Shown here: piece by piece, positions 25,245-38,900 of the stretch
Numbering within the stretch: the first letter of the stretch is position 1
How the letters are laid out: each line of letters opens with the position of its first letter
Source of the DNA: Onchocerca volvulus
Taxonomy: Eukaryota; Nematoda; Chromadorea; Rhabditida; Onchocercidae
Assembly (NCBI GenBank): GCA_000499405.2
Contig: HG738137.1
Coordinates: 13,199,661-13,263,660, forward strand
DNA length: 64,000 nucleotides
Direction: 5' to 3'
The notes under the pieces: generated by a model
The model's input: the letters and a program-made list of their open reading frames with translations, nothing else
Told to the model about the DNA's origin: nothing
The model's database searches: none
Program-made: the position numbers and the translations under genes

Positions 25245-28200
25245 GGACAGAAATTAATTATTATCAGTGCAAATCAAACTTATCATTAAGCTCAGCCTTA
25301 TATTCATTAAATGATGATAGTTTGAATAAGACTAGCAATGCTTTTTACTAGATCATTTACAATTATGTTTTTATTTTCATAATTTAATCATTGATTAAAT
25401 GACTCAGAAATCTTCATTGAACTTATCCTACTGATAAGATTTGCAATAAAATGTCGAATGATAAGCTGTCGGAAAATCGAAATGACGAAAATAATCAAAA
25501 ATATTTTTGTATGCTAAAAATTTGCAATGATTTTTCAGACAAATGAATCATTTATTCATATTTGTGCACGAAAGCCTTTGGTTCTCTCATTTTCCGATCT
25601 GCAAATAGAGAGTTTATTATGTTCATTGCTTAAAATGTTGAAATTCATATTAATTTGTCTTGAATGTTGTAAGGATTAAAGTTTGTGTGCTTTGTTTGAA
25701 ATATTGCAAGCATTTGCCTATCTCTTATCTTTTGTCTTGATAATCAATCTTCTTATATGATTAATATGTTGTAAGCTTCTGCTCGCAAGCAAGATCAAGC
25801 ATTATCTATGTAAAAAAAGAGCTTTTCGAATCAACAGGATCCGTGTTTTCGTGATCAATATCAGCAACCGCAGCCGTGGTAGAACGAATGAAGAATAGTT
25901 TCGAAAGAGAAATATGAAAACATCGTAAGCATTCAAATGATCGTTATTATCATTTTGTTATATACTTTTAGCATCTATTATTGTGTAAGTAATATATACG
26001 ATATTTTACAATATTGTACTAAATCAGCAAAGATCATTATCGATTGTTTATAATATCGCAAACTCCAATTACTGTTCACCTAACGTAGTCACAACAACGA
26101 GAAGAAGCAATTTCCAATCCAAGTAGACTCTAAACAAACTACAAACTATAAAAATTTTTCTCCATCATAAGTTATTAATTCTATTTTTTACAAAAGTTTT
26201 AAAGTTTAATGTGAAACAAAAACAGTACAAAATATAAGTAATTATCACTCTACATTTGCTACAATTAAAAATTTTAAGTTGCATAAAATAAATTAGCGTA
26301 TTGAGTTAATTCTTAACGTTGAAGATAGACTAACTTCGCAAAATATCAAACTGAAACTAAAAATTAGTGATAATTTGCTCACTTATGTTGTTATGAAATT
26401 TTCTAAAAAACGGAAATCGAAATCTGAATTTTAACATTTCCAGAATTTACATTTTAAAATAACTAACTTTTTTTACCTCTATTATTCCGCCAACTTTTTT
26501 TCTGTTCTTTCTTTGTAAAAGTATAAAAATGGTAACAATAAATTCTAAAAGCATGAAGTTTGTGACAGTCTTCTTTGATATTTTGTTATTTTGAAATGAA
26601 GCAATTTTTTTTTACAAAATTTCATTACTAATACACAATTTATGTTTTTGCTAATGGAATTAATTATCATATACAAAGTAATACAAATAAGCAGATATGA
26701 TGAACAATATAATATTTTATATATGCTAATAAAAAATATTTGCATAACTCATTAAAACATGCATATATATTTTCAAACATTTTCACGTCGGCAGTATTTG
26801 ATGATAAGAAAAAGTTAATATTTCTAATGCATTTAAATGTACTTTTTCACTATTTTATGGTGTATAACGCATGGAATAAAGAGTAAAATAAGGAAATGAA
26901 AATTAAAAATAAAAATATTGAACAATGATACATATGGATATTAAAACTCAAGAAAAAAGTTGATTAATTTTAATTTAAAAATTTTGAATTCAATTTTCGA
27001 AGTTTATTATGCAGTGTAATTATATCAATTGTTCAATATTAATGTAAGAAAAAAGCAGCAAATATCAAAGAAAGAAAAATTACAAGAAATTTTAAAAAAT
27101 CAAAAAGTAAAAGTAAAGGCATTTATTTATGGTTGAAAAACTTTTTATGAAATATTTGTCAATAAAAATAGCTGCTTTTTTACTAATCGTGTAGAATATG
27201 ATAATTAATTATTCACTTCATTTCATAATATAATTAATTTTAGTTAGGAAAAACTTCTTTTTTTGATTAAACTAAATATTAAGTAATTTTTGGCAACATG
27301 AAATACTTGTATTTGTTTTCTATTTTGAAAATATTTTTAATACTGGCGTTAATTACTTATTTCTAAGTATATATATTCATAGCACACTTATATATAATCA
27401 TGTATATATATCTATATATAAGGAATATTTCGATTAACATAATTTCTTTAGTACAAATTATGGCAGTATTTTTTATTGTTGTTCTTATTTAATTTAAAGG
27501 AAATGCTTTAATATCAATTGTATTCTGTAATAATATTAATGATACCTGATATTATAGAATATATGTAGATATATACGATCATGTTCAATACAGTAATCTT
27601 TTTTATACAGTAATCTTCATTATTCAAAAATACTACTTTTGTCCGCTCAATTAAAATCTACTATTTCAAGCTAATTGTATATTTCAGAACATGTTAATTG
27701 TTTAAACTTAAATTAAGTCTAAAATGAAACGTAAAATGAGACGATAGTAGCAACTTCGAATGGTTTCATTAGCAATAATGTAAATATGCTACTATTCAAA
27801 CATTCGTTAATAAAAATTTATTAACGAAAATAATTTCATAAATTTTCAAATCGAATTGAAAAAATATGCAACTTTTTCATGTCTGATTTGTCTAAACTAT
27901 ATTTTTTCATTAAATTTTTTCAATTTTTTTTTTTTTTTTCATTTTAATCTAACGTTTTTAACATTTCGAAGAAGCATTTATTTAATCTTGCAATAGTTAC
28001 ATGCCAATGTTTGATTTTCATAATTTCAAATTTACAAAGTAAAATGACTGCTTTCAGATCCATTCCAAGCTATATTTGACAAAAATACATCAAAAAATGT
28101 TGTGATAAAAATTCTTAACTAAAAAAGAAAGATTTACCAACATTAATTGATAAATCAATTTGAAAATTAAGAAATAATAAATGTATTCGTAGAATAGAAG

Positions 28201-28691
28201 GCAGTGTTTTTTCTTTTTTTTTTTTTTCTTCTTTCCTTATAATTTTGTCAAATGGATAAAGGTCATAAGAGTCATTGGAATAAAATGTTGCAGAAGTTTC
28301 GATCAAATTTTCCAGACGGATTACTTTCAAAGAAAAAGAAAGAAAAAAAAAAAAGAATTTGATTTATTGGAAGATTACACCGATAACTCCTGCAATGCCA
28401 TTTTATGAAAATAATGTAAATCATAAAGGGAGCAATACGAAAACAGGTTATTTCTTTTTTTATTACCGATTGAATCAAGGAAGGAAACAAGATGAAAATG
28501 TTCCACTATCATATCAAGTTGCTCTTCTTCTCAATTTTTTGTTTTCATTTTCCCTTTTCATTCATATGCAAATTTTCGTTCAAACCAATATGTTTTTATA
28601 AAAAATTTCTATCAAATTTATCAGAGCGAATGAGTGAAATCTAATGATTTATGCAAAGATCATCGACGCAAGTATACTATCAAATGATATC
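23479..28691. other. Gene-poor intergenic region
   Basis: The start is the 3' untranslated region of the secreted-protein gene. No supported exon follows. It holds A-rich TAAATAA-type simple sequence (about 23960-24180), poly-A/T tracts and a TA microsatellite near 25175-25240. The far end is the 3' flank of the collagen gene. Confidence 0.5.
25173..25241. repeat. (TA)n microsatellite
   Basis: Three TA runs separated by short interruptions (AAAAAA and TCTAAA). Confidence 0.9.
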
Positions 28692-31600
28692 TTAATATCC
28701 AGGTGCCGTACGTGGTGGTGGGCAGTGATCGCATGAACCAGAAGGACCACGTTCTCCTTGAGGTCCTGTTGTTCCATCGATACCCGGTTTTCCAGGTAAT
28801 CCATCTTTTCCTGGATCTCCTTGTGGTCCTTGTCGTCCATCTTGTCCAGGATTTCCTGGTGGTCCAGGTGGTCCTTGTTCGCCGGGTGGACCAGGTGGTC
28901 CTACTGGACCTGGTGGACCTGGTGGCATAGCTTTTTCGATTACATTTCCAGGCGGTCCTGGTGGTCCTTTCGGACCTGCTGGACCTCGTGGACCTTTTGG
29001 TCCCTGGGGACCTGGCGGTCCTGATGGTCCTCTATTGCCACCATCTGCATCCTGTCCTGGTGGACCAGGTTTGCCTTTCGGACCTTTCGGCCCTGGTTTT
29101 CCTGGTGGACCAGCTGGTGCATCTGGACATTCGAAACACCATTCCTGTATTGTATAATAAGATAATTTCTCTCGTTTAAAATACATTAATTTAATAAAAA
29201 TTTCACAAAAATTCTTACAATTTGTGGTTGCGTAGGTGGTGTTTGAGGTGCATCTTGTCCATCTCTACCTGGTGGTCCTTGTTCACCATCTGGACCATCT
29301 TTTCCATCTGGTCCAGGTGATCCGGGCGGTCCGGGTGGTGATACGCCACAACCACAGCAACCACCACCAGGTGCGGAAGGTGCTCCTGTAACACCGCCGC
29401 CAAACCTTGTCACGAAGCTACTGGTCAAAGCAGCGCCACCGCCACTGCCACCGCCATAGCCACTGTCACCGCCATAGCCGCGACCACGTTCCGCCGTATA
29501 GCCACCACTGCTACCGCCATAGCCCCTACCACGTTCCTCCGCATAGCCGTCATAACCGGCTTGCCTAGGGTATCGTACGTCACCATTTACTTTTGATAAT
29601 ACCTTAAAAAAAATCATTGCCCAATTGAAAATAATTAATTTAATTATTTTCTAAAAAAATCACTTCAAAATAATTAATTTATGTTCTAAAAAAAATACAC
29701 AAAAATTGTTAATTTAAACATCGGAATTTTTAAAGTAAATTTTTAAATTAAATTTTCATGCATCCATCTCTATTCGAATTAAATGAGAGTGTCAAAATAC
29801 TAAGTATTACTTATTATTGAAATTAACTAGAAGTAATTAAATTATACATATATTAGTGTTCATATATTTATTAGAAGTCATATTCCGGACGAAAAAATAT
29901 GAAATAGAAAAGATCAACCAATATGTAAAATATTTCGGGAAATATTTCAATTAACTATTCATAAAAAAAGGTTTGAGAAAATATTAATGCAAAAGAAAGA
30001 AAGAAATTAAAATGAAAAATAAGAATATATATTTCTTAATGCAATATATTTATTAATCATATGATAGATAAATTTTGATAGATAAAATGAATTATGACGA
30101 ATGTTTTTGTAAAATTATTATTGCTGTTAAAACACAGTGGAATAAATAGATACAACAATATATTCATATATAAATAATATTGAGTAAATCAGTTTTCAAT
30201 TACAATATCAACGTATCTGTTTTCTAAATCCTAATTTGGTAACAAATTCAATTGTTTAAATATTTTTCAATTTAAAACGAAAATATGTGAAAAATTAATT
30301 ACTTATTGAATGTTACCAGTTATTGGTGATAAATGATATGCTGACAAAAAAAAGGAATAACAAATCTCATGTTTCAATCTAACATATGTTTGCCATATTG
30401 GCTAAAGTATTATATAAATACTAAAACATTATGAAGTATTATGTATTATATAAACAGTAATCAGATAATTTAAAAGTTACCGGAAAAATCATGAATAAAG
30501 AAGTTTTCGAAATTATATTGCAATATAGGCATTTTAATTATTATTATAAAATTCGAATAGTATCACAAACAGGAATTATAAACTCTTTCTATTTCTTTTA
30601 TCTACCATAAATTTACGTGATCTAAATTTTCTTCTTTTCATCCTTTTTTCTTCCTTCATAATTAAATCTTAAACTTGTATTTAATCTTTAATTCGAAATT
30701 AAATCTTTTTGGGATAATGTCGCTAAATAGCTTTTATTTATAATTCTAACAGAATTATGCAAACTTATTTTTCGAATTTTGAATGAATTATCTAAATTGA
30801 ATTAAGGGACAATCCCAAACTTATTTTAATTTCACTAGCCTGAATTATCGACAAAATATGGCCTAAACAGCCCATGAAAACAAATTGAGGACAATTAAAA
30901 AGTATAAACTGCTAAATGAAAAATATTGCTGATATCGAGAAATACCGGAAAAATTAAGAAGAATAAAAATTATCTAGATTATCAAGTTATTTCGCCCTAC
31001 ATCTAATTGCCTTTATTTATCGCATGATTATAAATTAAATAAGATTATAATCTCCCGAAAAGATGAATCGAATCGGAAATAATAATCAACAAAATATAGC
31101 ATCCACTTTAATTGTTGATTCAATAAAACTAAACTACTCAAAAATTATTGTGTTAATAACTAGAAATAAACTAAATCGTCATTGTAATTTTTTTAATAAA
31201 ATTTATATTTATTGAACGCGTACTTAATTTCTAGAAAGAAAAATTCGTTGAAATTAAATTAATTAAAAATAATCAAGTCTACAACAAATAACAGCTTATA
31301 ATGGTTCAAAACAAAGTCTCCGAAAAAATTCCATAAAAATCTCAAGTTAGCTATTTACATTAGCGAATAACTGCTATTAGCTTAATTCTGTTTGTATGCT
31401 TATCATTTTGTTTACTTTAATCGATAAGTGATATGATTTTGGAAAGTTAAAAATAGAAAATTGTTTTCCTTATTCCTTCAATTTAAGATATAAGATTGCT
31501 TCGGCAATTATGGCATTTTGAAATTAAAGATTTTTATCATGATATAGAATACTTCGATACTATATAATGCGAATTTTTTTCCCTTTTTTCTTCGAATATT

Positions 31601-34314
31601 GTCATCAGCAAATCTAACATACAAATTCAAAAATTTTTATTGTTTCTTAACGGATTCAAATTTTAATTGTTTCTTTTTTTTTAATTTAATAGAAAAATTA
31701 CATTGTTATTTATCCCCAATTTTTCTATCAATTTAAATTTCTATTTCACGCAATTAAAGAAATTCATTTTTCCACAGATTATTTTTAATAATGAGAAGAA
31801 GAGAAAGAAAACGACAATCAATGTGACAAAAAAGAATACGAATAATAAATCACAACCGTAAAAGATATGAAATTAGTGACAAATAATATACTATAATTGT
31901 AGCAGAAGAAATGCCTTCTTTTCAAATTGTACTAATTTTTTCTTTTTTTTCTAAAAATGTATTTTTATTAAAGAAAAACAGAACAATAAATGAGATAAAA
32001 ACGATTAGGAATAAATATATAGGTTGCATTTTTCCTCAAATTTTACTAAAAAAAAATTCCTTTTCTGAATGAAAAGGAAATTTTTATTTTTAATGATTTT
32101 GAGAATAAATGTGTGATGAAATTGCAATAATTTTTAACTTAAAAAAAATTTAATACTTATTGCAAATTGAATTTATAATTTTTCCAATTTTTTTCATTGT
32201 CGAATTTAATGAAATTATGAAATTTGAACTGATCTCATCTTAGAGTATAATCTTACGAAATTTAGATTTAAATTCAAATCATTGCTTATTATAAATTCTA
32301 AGCTTTTGATAATGAAATTATTGCAATGCTTCAAAGTAATATTATTGCAAGAAATATTTAATACTGAATTTAACGTTAACCATTTCGAAAAATTAATCTG
32401 AATATTTTTTTTACAGTACGACATGAAATTGTAAACCATTTGCATAAATTTCAATTTAGCTTGACTTACCATTTTCTAACAAACTGTATTTTCTTTGGTC
32501 ATTTCTTCTTTGACTTCGATCAATAATTGATCTCATAGTTCAATGAATTAAGTATGATTGCATTTTAAAAAAAAATCATATTTCAATTTTATTTTGTGGC
32601 GAAAAAAAAATTTATAGGAAGAAAATAAAATATGTTTAAGAAATATTCATCTAAAGTAATTTATTCTTTAAAAAATAAAAAAAAAAAAAAAGAAAGAAAA
32701 AAAAAAACGAGATGCGGAACATTCTCTTTTTTGTAAAATATTACATCAACAACAATAAAATAGAACTGTTATTGCAAAATTTCATACTGCTATTAAAATA
32801 TGTCATTTTTCATCAATGATTATATCGACAATTCATTTTTCTTCTCTAATTAATTAGGATTTTTTTATCTTTTAAAACAAGAATTTTAGGCAAAAAAAAA
32901 GGAAGGAATTTTTGCAATGGTTTATGCTTCTTGTTTAAAATTTTCCGGTTTCAACCAATTCAATAACATTTTAAGGAGGAAAAGAAGAAAGTGGAAGAAA
33001 TTTTATCAATGATATTAATGATGAAGATTGATTAGTACCTGTTCGCATTATATGAAACAACATAAATTTATCCCATTATCTGGGAAGGAATTTTGTGCTT
33101 TTTCTTATGCAAATTACTGTATGCAATAAATTTCGAATGAAATACGATGAATAGATATAAAAGATCTTTTGTTTTGTGGCATGAAGGTCAGAAATGAGAA
33201 AAAAAAAGGATGAAAGGAGAAATTATTTAGAGTTGTCAAATATTTTCCTTTTTATCCGTTAGAGATAGTAAAAATTGTTGCTGATTTAATGGCTCACACC
33301 ATTGATGATATGATATATGTCACTGAGAAAAATTGAAATACATTATTAGATATGTGAATTCGATGTTTCAGAAATTCGACTAAGATCATAAATATGGAAC
33401 GGTAAAAAAAAAGAAAAAAAGAATGATGAATGAATTAATCTCCTTGGGACAATTCTATTTGTATGTGACACTATGCAATTCTCTTATCTCATTCGTTTTT
33501 CACAAAAATTAAAAAAAAAAATGTCCATGTTTATTGTTCATTTTCATACGTTTCAAATTCTTCACCGATTAATTTGAAATTTCGAAATAATGCTGGATTT
33601 AAATAGGTATATAGATAAGGTGCATATTTGAAAATGAGATTTAAGATTTTAAAAAGACGAACATTTACACTTTTATTTATATAGGCTAGCTGGATTCGCC
33701 ACGATTTACTACTGCAAAATTTTTATAAAAGAGTTTATAAAAATTTCGTTTTCTTTTTTTTTTTTGCTTTTACTATTAAATTTTAGAACTTTCATTTTTG
33801 GATATATTTTCTGGAATTAAACAATCGAAATAGAATAACAATTGTTTTAATTTTTCACTTTGACACATTCTGAATATCTTCTTTCACTAAAGAAAAAATA
33901 GCTTGTATTTTTTATCTATCATTATGTAACATTAAAAAGCATCACATGATAATAGATAAGAAGACTTGATAAGATTTTCAAGTTATTTATCATTTTTGTG
34001 ATAATTTTCAAATTTTGAAATGAATATCTCAAGAAGAAAAACTATGAATTCAATATAATATGAATAGAACTAACCTGTGTTCGTGTTACTTCACGCCAAA
34101 TATTACTTGAGCGTGATTTGCAAAAATCTACTTCACTTTGCATAACAGATTGTACATGTTGCAAATAATTATAGAACATTGGTACGGAAAGTGCACATAT
34201 TAATGAAGCTATGGTTGATAATGCTACGCCGTAAAATGCAACTCGTCGAAGATTTTCTGCTTCTTGTTGCCTTTTCTTGTAATTTGATGCATCATCATCC
34301 AACTGTGGCCTCAT
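28692..34314 (-). CDS. Nematode cuticle collagen
   Basis: A secreted collagen that trimerises and is crosslinked into the cuticle. Exons 34314-34075, 29602-29219 and 29144-28692 (TAA) join in phase 0, giving 358 residues. Exon 1 is the cuticle collagen N-terminal domain with a membrane segment ([20 protein letters not shown]) and the conserved [18 protein letters not shown]. Exon 2 has a subtilisin-like site (RYPR at 90-93), a Gly/Tyr/Arg-rich segment with two RGRGYGG units, the CCGCG cysteine cluster and the first Gly-X-Y block. Exon 3 opens with WCFECPDAP, then Gly-X-Y repeats interrupted at [10 protein letters not shown], and ends [16 protein letters not shown]. The cysteine groups flanking the triple helix are typical of this family. 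The ATG at 34314 lies just after TTTTTAG, a likely trans-splice acceptor. Intron 1 is about 4.5 kb, very large for a collagen gene, while intron 2 is 74 bases. The exact family member cannot be named. Confidence 0.95.
29603..34074 (-). other. Large first intron of the collagen gene
   Basis: Noncoding, AT-rich. It contains poly-A/T tracts and a Helitron 3' fragment near 33600. No nested gene was found on either strand; the open frame at 32215-32472 has no support. Confidence 0.7.
33595..33712 (+). mobile_element. Truncated Helitron 3' fragment
   Basis: GAGATTTAAGATTTTAAAAA, then GACGAACATTTACACTTTTA and TTTATATAGGCTAGCTGGA, match the 3' subterminal region of the copies ending at 2451 and 51417. 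The terminal hairpin and CTRR end are lost. It lies in the collagen intron, antisense to the gene. Confidence 0.65.
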
Positions 34315-35879
34315 CACGCTAAAAATTTTTGCAATCACAGAAAAATTTGATGAAATTAATGTTAAGAAAGAATATAAATGATATTGTATCATCATACGCA
34401 TCATTACATAACATTTGTAATATAACATGCGTTTAAGCAAATAATATTATTGCATAAAATCGCTATAATACTAGAAATTAATTTGTACTATAAATTCATA
34501 TTCAAATTAGAGTTTCGGTGACAAAGAGGAAAACAAGTATGAAAGAAAGATAGGGAATATGGGAAAAGTGTAGAATTTATGCAAGTGATAATTAATATAT
34601 TATGAATAATGTCATTTAATTTTTAGCATAGGATTTTGCTATCAGAATGCATATACATAATTTCGCACAGAAATATCAGATATCATTACACATGTTGAAC
34701 TAACTCAATAATTATTACGAAACGGGTGGGCACACAAAATTTTTAGGCTTTGGGCTAGCTTATCATTCTTAGCCTAATATTTCAGGTAGTAGTCCAGGGA
34801 CAGAAAGTAATTGGATAGATTGTTTTGCTGTAATGACTTTCACCTGGGCTTACTGAACACTTGATATGATGAAATTTAAAAGAAATAATTCAGATTTTTC
34901 CAATTTGACTTTAACGAATTTTCTTATTAATTTCATGTTAAACATATTTCTGTTCTTCTGTATTTCACGAGAAATTTCAAATTCCTTCATTGTCCTAATA
35001 GGTCATAATATATGCGAAAACATTGTTTTATCTAAAAGCAAATAAAAAAAACCATATAAAACTTATAATTAAAAATTTAACTTTGAATTGAACGAAACTT
35101 AAGGATAAACCCTGAATTAATTTAACAAAAGAGTTTGTTGTAAAAACAACAGAAAAAATAAGCAACCATGAACATAACTGGTCAAACAAAAACAGAAAAA
35201 AAACAGAGTTGCATTTTTTTTTCCGAAAGAGATAAAAGATGAAAAAGAATGGAAACTGCCATGAAATGTAAATTGAATGAATGACTATCATCTATTAACA
35301 TTGAAACAATCAATCAGAATGGAAAAGAAAGATTGAAATGAAAAGAAAAATATGACAAATCAGATTTGTTTATACTATCAAAAATTTTTTCAACAGATAT
35401 AAGCGTATACAATTAATTTGATAAAAATTGATTGAAAAATGATATGAAGTTTAATTTCGACAATTCGTTAAATTAATTTCATATCACTTCTTGACAAAAT
35501 TTTCCTTTGTCATGGATAAAAGCATAACATTCCTATTTCTTACGTTTTCATATACGAACAAAAACAAAATTTATTTTAATTTCAAATGATTAAAATATCA
35601 AACGCAATTAAAAACAGAAAGAGAAAAAAAATTGGAACCATTAAATAGTTATAGCAAAAAAAAAAAAAAAAAAAAAGTTCATGCTACTTCTGCGCCGAAG
35701 CTGTAATAAAACAGTAAGCAGAAAGGAATCGCAATCATCTTCATGACATTTTTCCAATTTTCGTCCAATCTTTTATATTTATATCAACGTTATGGCGGTA
35801 TGTAAAGGTGGGTAAAGGTGGACGGGCGGGGTAGTGAACTTATGCGATCGGTATTGTCGGTACCACCAAATTCATGATC

Positions 35880-35945
35880 ATCCTTCTCCACCTTCTCCTT
35901 CTTCTTCTTCTTCTTCTTCATCTCCATCTTCCTTCTTCTTCTCCT
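35880..35945. repeat. (TTC)n microsatellite
   Basis: An imperfect CTT/TTC tract interrupted by TCC units. It gives a false Ser-rich open frame. Confidence 0.9.
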
Positions 35946-38900
35946 ATTTCTTCATTCTTTGTTTGAAAATTTCAATATCACGTTCAACAGGTTCATCGCC
36001 TAACTCCTACATACCGTTATAGAGCAAAAATAGATAGTTATTAGGATCACTCCCACTTTCACATACCAGCTTTCTTATCAAAATTTTTCATTTACCTTTT
36101 ACTTACTATCATTATTTATCCCGCATTTCATTCTCCACCCTTTTAATTCATCAAAAAAAAAAAAAAAAAAAAAGACAGATAGGTTGATGATGACAATCAT
36201 GATGACATTTTTTTTTTCTTCTTTCTAATTTAAGAAAAAGAAAACGAACAAGAATGTGTAGAAAAAAATAAAAAAAAAACAAAATAGACTTTTACTTCCA
36301 AATATTTGTGTGTATGTTCGCTATAATTTTACACTTTCTCCTCAAAAAAAAAATTCCATTTATTGATAAAGATGAAAGGAGATTTCAAATTTTTTTGAAA
36401 AACAATTAATAAATAGAAAAAAAGAGAGACGATGGAAAATTTTTACTTTGTATATTTTTCTTTTTCTTTCTCTTTTTTTTTTTTTTTTTTTTTTTGAAAA
36501 TAATTTAGTGTAAGTCTTGGAGATGCAATAATTTAAACATTTTTCGATTGGTGAAAATTGTTGATAATTTCTGGAATAATTTCGAAATTTCAAAATTAGC
36601 AATAAAAAAATCTTAAAAAAACAAAACACAAATAAATATTGCATAAAAAAAAAAGAAAATTTTCTGAAAAAATGGTCCAAAACAAAAATATCAAATTACT
36701 AATCGAAGAGAAAATTATGCGATGAATTAAACTGAAATTCACTATATTATCAATTTACAACAGCATCGATTCATGGATTGTAAAATTTTGATTAATGCTC
36801 AAAGCATATTGAAATTGGTTATTTCAGCAAATTAATTGCACTATTCGGTGAAAAAAAAAATTTGGTCGTTTATTCTTTTGTAAAATACATGACAAAATTG
36901 CAGAAAATTCTACATTTCTTAAAAAATTTGGTAATTGTGCTAATGAAGGAAATGATCAATCATTAAGTGAAGTGCTAAATATTTTCGTGCATTAGTTTGC
37001 TGAATTTTGATTACACAATTTGTAAGAATTAAATGAAATGAAAAGGATTCAAGATATTGTAAATTTCAATTTTACAAAGTGCTTCCAGTATACTTTTTGG
37101 TGTGTTTTTTTCTTTTTTAATTATTAGATATTAAAATGAAACAAAGTTTCCCATTTTTCCAAACCTTGAAAAAACTAAGCATGCAAACTTTTCCTGAATC
37201 ATTTTGTTTGGATAGAAAAGCAAGTATGATAAATTAATCTACATGAAAATTAAATATTTGTATTTTTACAAATTTTTTCCGATAGCACTGATGATAATAA
37301 TTGTGATATCGGCAATGATACAATACTTGCGATAATAATGATTAATATTAATTATAATGCCGATAATAAGTTTATATATAATAGAAATGATTGTTCTCAA
37401 ATTATTAGGATCATTATATTACAGGTAAAGAAATAATAAAAATTGCAGTATAAATAAATTTAAACCATTTAAGAAACTACCGGAAAAAAATATCCAACAA
37501 ATGGAAGAAATGACCAATAATGTAATATGAATGTTTGATAATAAACTGCAAAATAATTAAATAATTTATTTTTCGTTTAGTAAACAGTTTTCAATTCAAT
37601 TTTATACTTTGAATATTAGGAATGCTTAATTAAGTAGCAATTACCTAATTTGGTGATAAAATGGTATTCAAATCTTGTGAAATATAATCTATTCATAATA
37701 GAAAATAAACATCTTGTGATTCATGTGGATGCATATCCGTAATTCTACCTAGGAATTACTTTTTTTTTATTCCAAAGTTTTTTTTTATTTCAAAGTTTCA
37801 TTTCAAAGTTTTCAAATAAAAGAAAAAGTTTTTTGAGCATGAATATTTTAAAGCACATTTCAAAAAAAAAAAGAAACTGCAAGAAAAATAGAAAAAAAAA
37901 AGAAAGAAGAAAATGATAATAATATAGAAGATAGGAATGACCGTAAAATAAGTGATTGTCCTAAAAATATTTAAATTGGTTTCATCATAAAGGAAGCATC
38001 GGAAAAATTGGATAATTGATCCGGACAAAGATTTGTTATTAACAAGTTTTGAGGAATGCTCCCATCGTCTCATACAAATTATAAATTTATGCATTGTGAA
38101 AATTACGCAGACATTTGATGGAAAAAGAAAAGATTTTTAAAAAAATTCGAATATGAATATTTAGCTGTCAATTTTTATTTCAATTACATTTTTTATTAAT
38201 TATGAATTTTTAAGTTGAACTTTTTTTATTCATGTATATATTAATTATTTTCATATATTTAAAAAAGATTATCGTTATCGTCAGGTATTACCTATTAATG
38301 AAATGCTTTATGAATGAAAAATAAGAAATATTTAGGCAAGACTAGAACTGAAAATATTTAATTATTATTACTTGTTTGCTAAGTAAGATTCAATCACTTT
38401 TTAAAAAATAATTATTGAAATTATTATAAGTATCATATTTCTTACTAATATTTTACATATCGTTAATACGAATAACATATGAATATTGAATGATTTAATT
38501 GCATAGGATATCTCATCATTAAGACCAACCTGGCATTAATTAATTAATTAGAGAGAAGCGAAAATACAAATCGAAACTGAAGGAATACTAGCAATAAAGT
38601 GTTAACATTAAGAGATGCTCAGTAGTCTGATTAATTAATAAAATGAGTATGAAAAGTTATGGAATAGTTTGATCAACAGATTATTAATGTTGATTAAATT
38701 CTCTGATAATATCAAATCAACAATTGAAAAATTTTGGATTCAAATGAAGATAGTTGATAGTTAGTGATAAAATGTGATAAAATAAAGTTGACAGATGGAA
38801 CAATATAAAAAGGAAAAAGATGAAATTGATAACGAAAGTGTCAATTAGTATGGATGATTTCAATGATTGGAGAACAATTTCAGCAGTGGCAGATAAAATA

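Noticed and set aside
25829..25882. Short frame NQQDPCFRDQYQQPQPW ending in TAG
   Set aside because: Slightly GC-rich and coding-like, but without a convincing acceptor or any upstream exon.
28703..29403. Several plus- and minus-strand open frames overlapping the collagen exons
   Set aside because: They are other-frame readings of the Gly-X-Y coding repeats; only the frame given for the collagen has the family domains.
35834..36022. Ser-rich open frame
   Set aside because: It is a translation of the TTC microsatellite.
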